This document shows positions 36,338 through 44,843 of a stretch of DNA of 64,000 nucleotides, in pieces. Source of the stretch: Acinetobacter wuhouensis (GTDB taxonomy: Bacteria; Pseudomonadota; Gammaproteobacteria; Pseudomonadales; Moraxellaceae). The DNA is taken from assembly GCF_001696605.3 (NCBI RefSeq), contig NZ_CP031716.1, forward strand, positions 3,348,001 through 3,412,000. The letters run 5' to 3'. A program made the position numbers and the translations under genes. The notes below the pieces were generated by a model, which was given only the letters and a program-made list of their open reading frames with translations, was not told where the DNA came from and ran no database searches. How positions within the stretch are numbered: the stretch's first letter is position 1; every line of letters starts with the position of its first letter.

Positions 36338-37492
36338 TTATAAGAATTCTTCCAACACTGAGTTTAAAAATAGATGTCCTTTATCTGTACAATTGAGAAT
36401 ATTTTCATCATCGACCATCAACTGACGCTGACGAAGTGAGTTTAATAATTCATCCAAATGCGCCAAATCCAAACCTGTACGTTGTGCATAAATTGCAGAA
36501 GCCACACCCTCATTTAAACGCAAGGCATTCATCATAAATTCAAATGGCATATCTTCGTTTTCAATGCGCTTGAACTGTAAATTTTCCGCAGGCACTTTGG
36601 CTAAATAGTCTTTTGGCAAGCGAGTTTTTTGAAAACGATACACACCATCAGGCTGAGTGACTTTGCCATGCGCCCCTGCACCGATCGCCAAATAATCGCC
36701 AAATTGCCAATAATTTAAATTATGTGCCGATGGCTTTTCTTTACGCCAAGCAGATACTTCATAATTGATAAAGCCTTGTGCTTTTAAATAAGCTTCGCCA
36801 TGTTCTTGAATATCTGCCAACACATCATCGACAGGTAAAATCGGTTGGGTACGGAAAAATACTGTATTCGGTTCAATGGTCAACTGATACCATGAAATAT
36901 GCGTTGCACCACTTTCCACGGCGAGTTTTAAATCCAATAAAGCTTGTTCTATGCTTTGCTCAGGCAAACCATGCATCAAATCCACATTGACCCGTTCAAA
37001 ACCTTCTTGTTTGGCATGTTGAATTGCTGAAATCGCATCATCGTTGGAATGAATACGTCCTAATTTTTGCAAATGTTCAGTATTAAAACTTTGTACACCA
37101 ATGGATAAGCGATTAATTCCCGCAGCTAAATAATCTGCAAATGGATCGTGTTCCACCGTTCCGGGATTGGCTTCTAAAGTGATTTCACAGTCTTTTTCAA
37201 AGGGAATAAGTTCTTTCAGTTGTGTAAATAACCATTGATAACTTTGCGCTGAAATCAGTGATGGTGTTCCTCCACCAATAAACACACTATGAATTTCACG
37301 TCCCTGCGCAAAATCAACTTGGGTTTTAAAGTCCTCAACCAATGCCTGTAAATATTCTTGTTCCAATGCCAAAGATAATTTTCCATCAGGCACAGCATGC
37401 GAATTAAAGTCACAGTACGGACATTTACGCACACACCACGGCATATGAATATAAAGGGACAATGGAATATTTTGGGGATTTAAATCAGCCAA
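36338..37492 (-). CDS. hemW: HemW-like radical-SAM protein (heme chaperone)
   Basis: A 384-residue radical-SAM protein related to HemN but lacking the HemN N-terminal signature. The 4Fe-4S motif is CVRKCPYCDFNSHA (about residues 20-33), followed by SVFIGGGTPSL and the HemW C-terminal domain. Characterised HemW proteins bind heme and insert it into respiratory enzymes rather than oxidise coproporphyrinogen. The start is TTG at 37492, as no ATG lies upstream of the conserved LSLYIHMPW. Genuine HemN is at 24499. Confidence 0.9.
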   Translation of the reverse strand: MADLNPQNIPLSLYIHMPWCVRKCPYCDFNSHAVPDGKLSLALEQEYLQALVEDFKTQVDFAQGREIHSVFIGGGTPSLISAQSYQWLFTQLKELIPFEKDCEITLEANPGTVEHDPFADYLAAGINRLSIGVQSFNTEHLQKLGRIHSNDDAISAIQHAKQEGFERVNVDLMHGLPEQSIEQALLDLKLAVESGATHISWYQLTIEPNTVFFRTQPILPVDDVLADIQEHGEAYLKAQGFINYEVSAWRKEKPSAHNLNYWQFGDYLAIGAGAHGKVTQPDGVYRFQKTRLPKDYLAKVPAENLQFKRIENEDMPFEFMMNALRLNEGVASAIYAQRTGLDLAHLDELLNSLRQRQLMVDDENILNCTDKGHLFLNSVLEEFL

Positions 37493-37597
37493 GGAACAAG
37501 CTCAGAACAGTATGGAGAATGAGGATTTTAGCATGACTTCTCACTTTCGATTAGAACAAGTCATGAATTTCTATTAGACTAAAATTCAACCAAGAAG

Positions 37598-38074
37598 ATG
37601 CATGATAATAAGATGATGAAACTCTCTAGCCAATTTATCCTCCTATTACCCCTAGCGATGGGCATTGGTATTGCCATGGTTTTTCAGACAGCGATTAATT
37701 CACAATTACGTGAATATCTTTATTCGCCCTTACAAGCTGCCCTTTTGTCATTTTTAATTGGTACAATAGTCCTTGCTATTTTTGTGTTTTTTCAACCGAC
37801 ATCAAAACCCAGTCTACACGATTTAGGGCAAATTCCTTGGTACTTATGGCTTGGCGGAATTTTGGGTGTCTATGCAATCAGTATGAGTATTTATACTGCA
37901 CCTAAACTTGGTTTTCTCACTTTGTCAGGTTTGATCATTTTTGGGCAAATCATGTTGTCGATGTTCATGGATCATTTTGGATGGCTCGGTGTCGAAAAAA
38001 CACAGCTCAACTGGCAACGTCTTTTAGGTGGCGTGGTGATTTTTATTGGTGTGCTTCTCACTCTACAACGCTAA
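37598..38074 (+). CDS. DMT/EamA-related small membrane protein (YdcZ, DUF606 family)
   Basis: A 158-residue protein with five predicted helices. The pattern MAIGIGIAMVFQTAINSQLR-like (here LAMGIGIAMVFQTAINSQLRE) and LGGILGVYAISMSIYTAPKLG is typical of the half-size DUF606 transporters, which dimerise. The start is uncertain: ATG 37598 or the tandem ATGs at 37613/37616. Function unknown; it stands just upstream of the MATE gene on the same strand and might be cotranscribed. Confidence 0.85.
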   Translation: MHDNKMMKLSSQFILLLPLAMGIGIAMVFQTAINSQLREYLYSPLQAALLSFLIGTIVLAIFVFFQPTSKPSLHDLGQIPWYLWLGGILGVYAISMSIYTAPKLGFLTLSGLIIFGQIMLSMFMDHFGWLGVEKTQLNWQRLLGGVVIFIGVLLTLQR

Positions 38075-38113
38075 CCATTTTTATTCTAAGCACATTTAAA
38101 ACGAGTAAATCCT

Positions 38114-39472
38114 GTGTCTGATGCTTTAAAAGCCACAACTACCCGCTTTGAATTAAAGCAATTGTTTCATCTAATGCTTCCAATTTTAGTCACGCAATTT
38201 GCTTATGCAGGTTTTGGACTGATTGATACCATTATGGCAGGACATATGTCTGCTGAAGACCTTGCAGCGATTGCAGTCGGTGTAGGCTTATGGATTCCTG
38301 TGATGCTATTGTTTAGTGGCATTATGATTGCAACTACACCATTGGTTGCTGAAGCCAATGGCGCACGTACACCTGAAAAAATTCCATCCATTGTTCGCCA
38401 ATCACTATGGGTTGCTTTAGTACTTGGCATCATTGCCATGCTCGTTTTACAGGCAATGCCTCTGCTATTACCATTATTTGGTGTGCCTGAATCTTTACTT
38501 CCCAAAGCCAGTTTATTTTTACATGCAATTGCGTTTGGGATGCCTGCGGTGACCATGTATGCTGCATTACGTAATTATTCTGAAGCTTTAGGTTATCCAC
38601 GCCCTGTCACTTTACTGAGCTTGGTTGCCTTAGTGGTTTTAATTCCACTGAATTTTGTTTTTATGTATGGGCTTGGACCAATTCCTCACTTAGGCAGCGC
38701 AGGCTGTGGCTTTGCAACTGCAATTTTGCAATGGCTCATGTTTATTGTTTTAGCGATTTATGTATTCAAAGCAAAGCGCTATCAAAAGACTCAACCATTG
38801 ACCCATTTTGAAAAAATCAATCCTGTCCTTATTAAACGAATTCTTAAACTTGGACTGCCGATTGGTCTCGCAATATTTTTTGAAGTGAGTATTTTCAGTA
38901 CAGGCGCAATTGTCCTTAGTACTTTAGGTGAAGTCACCATTGCCGCGCATCAAATTGCAATTTCAGTCACATCACAATTGTTTATGATTCCAATGTCATT
39001 GGCACTCGCACTCACCATTCGAGTAGGAACCTATTATGGTGAAAAAAATTGGGTGGCAATGCGACAAGTCCAAAAAGTTGGGCTCATGACCGCCACACTT
39101 TTTGCTTTTATTACCATGTTACTGATGTGGTTATTGCGTCATCAAATTGTGGCTGTGTATACCTCAGATTATGAAGTCGCTCAGATTGCAGTATATTTAG
39201 TTTTATTCGCTATCGCTTATCAACTGATGGACGCATGGCAAGTCAGTGCGGCAGGTTGCTTACGTGGTATGCAGGACACCAAAGGTCCAATGTGGGTCAC
39301 AATGCTTGCCTATTGGGTGATTGCTTTCCCGATCGGGATCTATCTAGCACGCTATACAGATTTTGGGGCAGCTGGTGTTTGGATTGGTTTAATTATCGGC
39401 TTAAGTATTGCTTGTGTGTTATTACTTATGCGGTTGTTTATGAATAATAAACGTTTGAGCCTAGGTAATTAA
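38114..39472 (+). CDS. abeM: MATE family multidrug efflux transporter (AbeM/NorM-like)
   Basis: A 452-residue, 12-helix cation-coupled exporter. The sequence closely follows what I know of Acinetobacter AbeM (LKQLFHLMLPILVTQF, GFGLIDTIMAGHMS, VGLWIPVMLLFSG, AAGCLRGMQDT, YWVIAFPIGIYLARYTD), an H+-coupled pump for fluoroquinolones, dyes and aminoglycosides. The start codon is GTG. A long hairpin (39491-39521) follows. Confidence 0.92.
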   Translation: MSDALKATTTRFELKQLFHLMLPILVTQFAYAGFGLIDTIMAGHMSAEDLAAIAVGVGLWIPVMLLFSGIMIATTPLVAEANGARTPEKIPSIVRQSLWVALVLGIIAMLVLQAMPLLLPLFGVPESLLPKASLFLHAIAFGMPAVTMYAALRNYSEALGYPRPVTLLSLVALVVLIPLNFVFMYGLGPIPHLGSAGCGFATAILQWLMFIVLAIYVFKAKRYQKTQPLTHFEKINPVLIKRILKLGLPIGLAIFFEVSIFSTGAIVLSTLGEVTIAAHQIAISVTSQLFMIPMSLALALTIRVGTYYGEKNWVAMRQVQKVGLMTATLFAFITMLLMWLLRHQIVAVYTSDYEVAQIAVYLVLFAIAYQLMDAWQVSAAGCLRGMQDTKGPMWVTMLAYWVIAFPIGIYLARYTDFGAAGVWIGLIIGLSIACVLLLMRLFMNNKRLSLGN

Positions 39473-39490
39473 TCACTCAAATTGATCAAA

Positions 39491-39521
39491 ACCGTCTTAA
39501 ATGATCTTGGTTTAAGACGGT
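39491..39521. terminator. Hairpin between convergent MATE and DUF1737 genes
   Basis: ACCGTCTTAAA and TTTAAGACGGT form a perfect 11 bp stem around nine bases. T-runs are lacking, so termination strength is uncertain. Confidence 0.55.
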
Positions 39522-39534
39522 GCATAACATGGTA

Positions 39535-39753
39535 TTACTGAGAAGATTGTTGATTCATCGCATCCTTCAACCCTTGCGGGACTTCACTTTCATCTGCAAC
39601 ATCTTTCACAATCGCCTGCCCGACAATCACATCTGTTCCATTAAACGTCATGGTCGGTGAGCCATAGAGTTCATAACCTTCATTTAACGCTTTTGTGACT
39701 CTTGCACAAAAATTCACATCATCTTTACCGGTTAAATAACGATAGACTTTCAT
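39535..39753 (-). CDS. DUF1737 domain-containing small protein
   Basis: A 72-residue soluble protein with the DUF1737 pattern (YRYLTGKDDVNFCARVTKAL-NEGYELYGSPTMTFNG). Such domains act as small modules of unknown role, often involved with repeat or phosphate-binding proteins. Monocistronic. Confidence 0.8.
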   Translation of the reverse strand: MKVYRYLTGKDDVNFCARVTKALNEGYELYGSPTMTFNGTDVIVGQAIVKDVADESEVPQGLKDAMNQQSSQ

Positions 39754-39960
39754 ACTGCTATAACACCTTAAATCTTACCTTTATTTTAATCCAAAATTCA
39801 TGCAAAGGTGCTTATACTGTACTGAACGATGCAATATTCAAAATAATATAAAATAGCCAAGAAGAAACAAACGCTTAACAAATTACAGTAGGCAGCACCA
39901 CAATTGTCGCCTATGATCAAAACAATCCAGCATTTAATCCACATAAAAGGATGATTACGA

Positions 39961-41259
39961 ATGTCGAAAAATACCAGCACACCCGGTCGCCGCTTTATGA
40001 AACTTGCCAGTATGACGGCAAGTATCGCGACAAAAACGGTATCGAATTCTATTCGTAACTTTAATGCGGATGAAGAACAAAAGAATGAAGCACGCAGTAA
40101 ATTATTTCAGGATATTGGCGTACAAATTGCAGACACCTTAGGAGAAATGAAAGGTGCTGTAATGAAAGTTGGACAAATTGCCTCTCAATATAAAGACATT
40201 TTTCCGCCCGAAGTGGCTAGAGCCATTGCCAAATTACAACGCCAAGCCCCTGCAATGCCCTTTGCAGACATCAAAAAACAAGTCGAAAAAGAACTTGGTA
40301 AGCCTTTAGAACAAATCTTTCGTCATTTTGAAGAACAACCTTTTGCTGCTGCTTCGATTGGACAAGTTCATAAAGCGACTCTACCCAATGGCAACGAAGT
40401 CGTCGTTAAAGTGCAATATCCAGGTGTGGATGAAGCGTGTGAAAGTGATTTAAAACAAGTTCGTTTAGCCTTACGTTTGATGGGCGTGCTAAAGGTTGAT
40501 AAAAAACTGCAAGATCGCCTATTTAAAGAAATTCAAGACAGCTTACATGAAGAGCTCAATTACGAAATTGAAGCGCAAAACCTACAAGTTTTTAAAACCT
40601 TTCATCAAGCTTTAGATACAAAAATCATTATTCCTAAAGTATTTACTGAATATTCAAGTCGTCGCATTCTCACCTTAAGCCTTGAAAAAGGTGAAAGTAT
40701 TGAAACTGCGAGTACATGGGATTTAAGTACACGTAATGAAATTGGTCGTCGCTTAATTTTGGCTTTAGGGCAACAAATTTTCTTTTTAAAACGGTTTCAT
40801 TGTGACCCACATCCAGGCAACTTTGCCTTCCGTGAAGATGGTAGCGTGATTATTTATGACTTTGGGGGCGTAAAAACCCTTTCGAATGAAATCATTACTC
40901 ATTTCAAATCGCTCGTTCGTGCAGGTCGTAAAGCCGATATTTCTACCATTGAAAATGAATTGACCGCTTTGGATGCACTTGCAGAAAAAGGGAAATTCCC
41001 TGAAGAACTGTATAAATCATGGTTAGAAGTCTTGCTTCGCCCACTCACCACTGAATATGATTTTGCTGAAAATTCTGCGCATCATGACGGTGTTAAATTG
41101 GTGAAAAAATCATTGAAATATTGGGATGTATTCAAACCTTCACCCGATACACTCATGGTCAATCGAACCATTTCAGGACAATACTGGAACTTAATCCAAT
41201 TAAAAGTTAAAGATAATCTCAACGATTTATTTGAAGAATTAGTACCGCCTCAAGATTGA
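39961..41259 (+). CDS. ABC1/UbiB-family atypical kinase (AarF-like)
   Basis: A 432-residue ABC1 (ADCK/UbiB) protein. The KxGQ motif (MKVGQIASQYKDIFP, about residues 64-78), the Ala-rich loop AAASIGQVHKATL (about 139-151), the nucleotide-site Lys in VVVKVQYPG, the HCDPHPGNFAF catalytic-like loop and YDFGGV (DFG) are all visible. Relatives support ubiquinone synthesis through ATPase activity; this lacks the C-terminal membrane helices of UbiB itself, so it is an AarF/ABC1 paralogue. AAGGATGATTACGA precedes the ATG. Confidence 0.9.
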   Translation: MSKNTSTPGRRFMKLASMTASIATKTVSNSIRNFNADEEQKNEARSKLFQDIGVQIADTLGEMKGAVMKVGQIASQYKDIFPPEVARAIAKLQRQAPAMPFADIKKQVEKELGKPLEQIFRHFEEQPFAAASIGQVHKATLPNGNEVVVKVQYPGVDEACESDLKQVRLALRLMGVLKVDKKLQDRLFKEIQDSLHEELNYEIEAQNLQVFKTFHQALDTKIIIPKVFTEYSSRRILTLSLEKGESIETASTWDLSTRNEIGRRLILALGQQIFFLKRFHCDPHPGNFAFREDGSVIIYDFGGVKTLSNEIITHFKSLVRAGRKADISTIENELTALDALAEKGKFPEELYKSWLEVLLRPLTTEYDFAENSAHHDGVKLVKKSLKYWDVFKPSPDTLMVNRTISGQYWNLIQLKVKDNLNDLFEELVPPQD

Positions 41260-41337
41260 TTGATCTTTAAATCGAACACTTAATTTTATTTTAAGCCTAC
41301 AGATTTAAATTAAAACTGTGTTCAAGACATATTCAAA

Positions 41338-41375
41338 GTCGAAGCAACGATCCTCCTGCTTCGGCTTCTTTTTAT
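41338..41375 (+). terminator. Terminator of the ABC1 kinase gene
   Basis: TCGAAGCA and TGCTTCGG form a stem around ACGATCCTCC, followed by CTTCTTTTTATTT. Confidence 0.75.
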
Positions 41376-41450
41376 TTCAAATTCTCTGTTCTTCAATAGA
41401 ATACACAAATTCGTAAATTGACTTTAGAACTTAAGTGACTTTACAAATTA

Positions 41451-41470
41451 ATTGTTATGTTATAACATTT
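41451..41470. promoter_or_regulatory. Zur-box-like operator upstream of the L31 paralogue
   Basis: ATGTTATAACAT (41457-41468) is a perfect 12 bp palindrome matching the core of known Zur sites (GTTATAACAT), extended on the left by ATTGTT. It is 31 bases before the start codon, positioned to block transcription when zinc is sufficient. Confidence 0.65.
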
Positions 41471-41499
41471 CTTTAAATTAACAATTTTCGAGAAATATC

Positions 41500-41748
41500 A
41501 TGCGTACAAATATCCATCCTGAATACCGTGAAGTTTTATTTCATGACACCAATGCAAATGCTTATTTCATCATTGGCAGTACCATTCAAACCAATAACAC
41601 CAAACAGTATGAAGGTAAAGAATATCCTTACATTACTTTAGATATTTCAAGTGCCTCACATCCTTTTTACACAGGTGAGATTCGTCAAGCAAGTAATGAA
41701 GGACGTATTGCGAGCTTTAACAAGCGCTTTGCTCGTTACAAACGCTAA
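41500..41748 (+). CDS. rpmE2: Type B 50S ribosomal protein L31 (zinc-independent)
   Basis: An 82-residue L31 of the C-minus type ([33 protein letters not shown]) with no cysteine, so it needs no zinc. In many bacteria such paralogues replace the zinc-binding L31 on the ribosome during zinc shortage and free its zinc. The Zur-like palindrome just upstream fits this. Followed by a strong terminator. Confidence 0.95.
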   Translation: MRTNIHPEYREVLFHDTNANAYFIIGSTIQTNNTKQYEGKEYPYITLDISSASHPFYTGEIRQASNEGRIASFNKRFARYKR

Positions 41749-41781
41749 GTTAAAACTTACTGATGATTGTTGTATTTTCCA

Positions 41782-41818
41782 GCCTAAGTCTATCCTCCGA
41801 CTTAGGCTTTTTTTATTT
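41782..41818. terminator. Terminator between rpmE2 and crcB
   Basis: CCTAAGTC and GACTTAGG pair around TATCCTCC, followed by CTTTTTTT. It serves rpmE2 and may also act for convergent crcB. Confidence 0.9.
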
Positions 41819-42197
41819 ATTTTGAAGATAAAATCATTTGAAAAATATAAAAACCAATCGCTAAAAAAATCACGCCTACAATGACGCTCGAAACGGTATA
41901 CGCCAAAGCTAAAGGTAATTGCCCTTGACGAATCAACTGGAACATTTCCAAGCCAAAACTCGAAAATGTGGTAAATCCACCTAAAATTCCGACCATTAAA
42001 AACAAGCGTGTTTCATTTTGCAATACTGGATAACGTTGGGTAAATGCAAAGAATACACCTGCTAAAAAACACCCGAGAATATTGATTGACCATGTTGCCC
42101 ACGGAAAAAGGCTGTGCGGTTTGGAAATGATAAATCCCGCACCATAACGCAAGCTTGCACCAATTGCCCCACCACATGCGACCAACAGCCAATTCAT
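41817..42197 (-). CDS. crcB: Fluoride efflux channel CrcB/Fluc
   Basis: A 126-residue, four-helix Fluc protein that dimerises into an F- channel. The GGAIGASLRYGAG segment and GILGGFTTFSSFGLE (the conserved polar track) are diagnostic. An AAGGA Shine-Dalgarno precedes the ATG. I checked the upstream bases for the fluoride riboswitch (crcB motif) and saw no convincing match. Confidence 0.93.
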   Translation of the reverse strand: MNWLLVACGGAIGASLRYGAGFIISKPHSLFPWATWSINILGCFLAGVFFAFTQRYPVLQNETRLFLMVGILGGFTTFSSFGLEMFQLIRQGQLPLALAYTVSSVIVGVIFLAIGFYIFQMILSSK

Positions 42198-42306
42198 TAT
42201 TGAGTCCTTAGATTTGGAGAGAAATACATTTATTCATCACTTAAAACACTGTAAATAACTAAGTGTGAATAACATTGAAGTTATCCACAGAATACCACTT
42301 GAGTTG

Positions 42307-43155
42307 TTAAGAATCTAATTTCAGCACTGATTCATTCCGTACATAAAAGTCCAATTCAGGCACAACAAAAGCAAATACCTTTTGTTCATTTACCCCCCAA
42401 TCTTTTAACAATGGACAATGAATATCCAATACTTTTGCTGCTTGGATTTGATTAAAATCAAAAGGCATTTCAATATCACCTTGCGACATTTTTTCAGGCT
42501 GATCAACCCACTCTACCCACGCATGATCTTGATCGACCAAGTAGCGAATAGCATCATCCCATGATGAAAATAAATCTTGCCAAGTTTTTGGTAATTGTTG
42601 ATCTGTATGGATCTCGACTGTACTGGTCAATTGATACCTTTCATCAACATGAAGTTGCGTATGAATCTGTGAATTATTTTTTTGATGAATAAATGATTGT
42701 GCAAATTGTGCAGGCATCGCATCACTGGCAAGCCGTCCACTCAATACATAGAGCTTTTGATCAACCACAACGTGTTCAAAAATCACAGTTTTGTCTTGCT
42801 GTTGTGGTTCGATATAAAAGCGCCAATTACTTTGTTTTGGTGATGGCATCAATTTTCGAAACCAGCCTAAGAAAGCAAAGCCAAAATGCTCATGTTGATA
42901 GGTCAATATGGTAAAAATGGTTTTACCTTGTTTTTCCCATAACTGAACATGTTTTGGATAACGTGAACGTACTTTTTCAATATCAACCAACCATGACAAA
43001 TAAACAATATTTTTGACTCGGCTTTGTAATTTAAAGAATGGTAGAACTCGCATCAACGCACGGCGCAAATTTAAAAGCCATGAACTTTGCATCAAATAAG
43101 CAATGAATTTCATGATCCAATTTAAATCTTTATTTTTAATTTGATGTCGATTCAT
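42307..43155 (-). CDS. DUF2071 (YqjF-like) domain protein
   Basis: A 282-residue protein. The segment NIVYLSWLVDIEKVRSRYPKHVQLWE followed by GKTIFTILTYQHEHFGFAFLGW resembles DUF2071, a fold related to acetoacetate decarboxylase. An N-terminal extension of about 45 residues is basic and hydrophobic and may associate with the membrane. No catalytic function can be assigned. AGAG lies before the ATG. Confidence 0.65.
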   Translation of the reverse strand: MNRHQIKNKDLNWIMKFIAYLMQSSWLLNLRRALMRVLPFFKLQSRVKNIVYLSWLVDIEKVRSRYPKHVQLWEKQGKTIFTILTYQHEHFGFAFLGWFRKLMPSPKQSNWRFYIEPQQQDKTVIFEHVVVDQKLYVLSGRLASDAMPAQFAQSFIHQKNNSQIHTQLHVDERYQLTSTVEIHTDQQLPKTWQDLFSSWDDAIRYLVDQDHAWVEWVDQPEKMSQGDIEMPFDFNQIQAAKVLDIHCPLLKDWGVNEQKVFAFVVPELDFYVRNESVLKLDS

Positions 43156-43307
43156 AACGCTCTTTGTTATTGCTTTGTTTTATTTATTCTAGCAAATCTA
43201 TGCAAATAAACATCACAACTAGAGCAACAATAAAACATAAATAGGCATTACGTGATTTCAAATGAATCAGCTATGATAAGCGCACAATTAAATCAGGAAT
43301 TCAAATC

Positions 43308-43640
43308 GTGGCTCAAGATTTATTAAAACAACTGCAAGCAGGTGAAGCTCAATTTGCCGATGTCATTGCTTTTATTGAAGCACATTATACGCACATGCCA
43401 ACTGCATTTCAAAATGGTCAACAACACAATGCAGCGACTGAAAACCAAGGCAGTGCTAAAGTCTTTTCTTTCGCGCAATTGAATAATTTAGATCAACAAC
43501 AAACTTTAAATCTATTTGCGGAACATTATGCTTCTGTATTGGCAAACCCTGAAGCAACAGATCATCAGAACATTCGCCAGTTTATGCAACATGGTTGGGA
43601 TGGAATCAAATTTGAAGGTAACGCTTTAACAGCAAAATAA
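43308..43640 (+). CDS. HopJ type III effector family protein
   Basis: A 110-residue protein matching the HopJ family (LLKQLQAGEAQFADVIAFIEAHYTHMPTAFQNG; GSAKVFSFAQLN; HYASVLANPEATDHQNIRQF). The name comes from a Pseudomonas syringae effector, but the family is widespread in free-living proteobacteria without type III secretion and probably has a housekeeping role. The start is GTG with AGGAATT upstream. Confidence 0.88.
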   Translation: MAQDLLKQLQAGEAQFADVIAFIEAHYTHMPTAFQNGQQHNAATENQGSAKVFSFAQLNNLDQQQTLNLFAEHYASVLANPEATDHQNIRQFMQHGWDGIKFEGNALTAK

Positions 43641-43649
43641 TTGAATATT

Positions 43650-43690
43650 GAACAGACCTTCTGAATATAAAGCAGGTCTGTTCTGTATTT
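43650..43690. terminator. Hairpin between convergent HopJ and flavin reductase genes
   Basis: GAACAGACCT (43650-43659) and AGGTCTGTTC (43674-43683) form a 10 bp stem. It is followed by a short direct repeat of CTATAGTCTAA around 43695-43725. Confidence 0.65.
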
Positions 43691-43718
43691 TGTCTATAGT
43701 CTAAAGTTTCTCTATAGT

Positions 43719-44321
43719 CTAAGGTCGCGCTAATGTGGCTAAATCAGTGCTAAGACTATAAAAATCTCCACCCATTTTGCCCACACTCTGTAGCTTTTCT
43801 TGATCAATCACACGACCGTCCCAAAGCTGGTCATCGACATAAATTGATTTCACATCCAGCAAGACAGCTGTACCACCTGATGGAAGTGAGCTTAGTTCAA
43901 TTACTTCTCTTAGATGACATTCATAACGAATAGGTGCATGTTTCACAGCGAGCGCTAGAACTGTTTGACTCGGCTCAGTTTCAATCTGTGCAAAATCAAA
44001 CTCACTTTGCTCCGCAGGCAGTGAAACGCAAGATAAATTCATCTGCTCAAGCAAAGCTGTATTTACAATATGTACCACACATTGTTGAGTTTCGATGAGA
44101 TTTCGCAGTGTATCTTTATTTTGCCCATCTCTTGGATTGACTTGCGAATACCATAAGATCGGTGGATTGCAACTGGCAACATTAAAAAACGAATAGGGTG
44201 CAATATTAGCAACACCATCTTTAGATAAAGTACTGATCCAAGCAATTGGTCGAGGCGTGACGCCACCTACAAGCAAACGATAAATTTCATTTGCTGCCAA
44301 GTCTGACGTATTAAAAATCAT
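43719..44321 (-). CDS. Flavin reductase family protein (FMN-binding split barrel)
   Basis: A 200-residue split-barrel flavoprotein. The opening LVGGVTPRPIAWISTLSKDGVANIAPYSFFN is the typical FMN-contact region, followed by KDTLRNL. Such proteins reduce FMN or act as flavin-dependent oxidoreductases; the substrate is unknown. It lies 20 bases after the GFA gene and both are on the minus strand, so they may form a small operon. Confidence 0.9.
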   Translation of the reverse strand: MIFNTSDLAANEIYRLLVGGVTPRPIAWISTLSKDGVANIAPYSFFNVASCNPPILWYSQVNPRDGQNKDTLRNLIETQQCVVHIVNTALLEQMNLSCVSLPAEQSEFDFAQIETEPSQTVLALAVKHAPIRYECHLREVIELSSLPSGGTAVLLDVKSIYVDDQLWDGRVIDQEKLQSVGKMGGDFYSLSTDLATLARP

Positions 44322-44340
44322 ACGAATAATTTCTCAATAT

Positions 44341-44751
44341 TTAAGGTCGTTCATCGTACTGTGGTAAACCATCACAAATCGTATCCCACTCCGCCTTATA
44401 AGCGGTAAATGTATGCATGGTTGGCTTTTGCTCGAGTGGTGTATCCAAAGTTCCAATTCTTAAACGATAAGTATCAGGTGTTTCAGCTTTAATACTGATA
44501 ATCGGTGAAGCACATTCACCACAAAAACAACGCTGTGTGGTTTCACTAGACTGATATTTTTTCAGTAACTGCTCACCTTGTACGATTTTAAAATCTGCTT
44601 TTTGAATGGGTGCATTGGCAGCAAAAGCACTACCATTTGCCTTACGACAACGACGGCAATGACACTCGATAATATCGCCAATTTCGCCATGAATTTCATA
44701 GCGAATCCCACCACACAAACAACTTCCTGTATATAGTTTTTCAGCAGACAT
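44341..44751 (-). CDS. GFA family zinc-binding protein
   Basis: A 136-residue protein of the glutathione-dependent formaldehyde-activating (Gfa) fold. Zinc ligands are visible in GSCLCGGIRYEI, IECHCRRCRKANGSAFA and RCFCGECASP. The majority of GFA paralogues have unknown substrates and are not true S-hydroxymethylglutathione synthases. Upstream of the flavin reductase gene in the same direction. Confidence 0.9.
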   Translation of the reverse strand: MSAEKLYTGSCLCGGIRYEIHGEIGDIIECHCRRCRKANGSAFAANAPIQKADFKIVQGEQLLKKYQSSETTQRCFCGECASPIISIKAETPDTYRLRIGTLDTPLEQKPTMHTFTAYKAEWDTICDGLPQYDERP

Positions 44752-44843
44752 GACTTAACTCTAAAATATAAAACCATTTAAAATTAGCACATCTTACAAG
44801 CGTTAATCCAAATTTAATCTTATGAAATTGTTGTTTCCGTTAT

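Noticed and set aside
42190-42306. Fluoride riboswitch upstream of crcB
   Set aside because: The bases before crcB do not show the conserved pairing and loop sequences of the crcB motif.
43308-43640. Type III secretion effector
   Set aside because: Only the family name (HopJ) suggests this; no type III secretion gene is present and the family is common in bacteria lacking that system.
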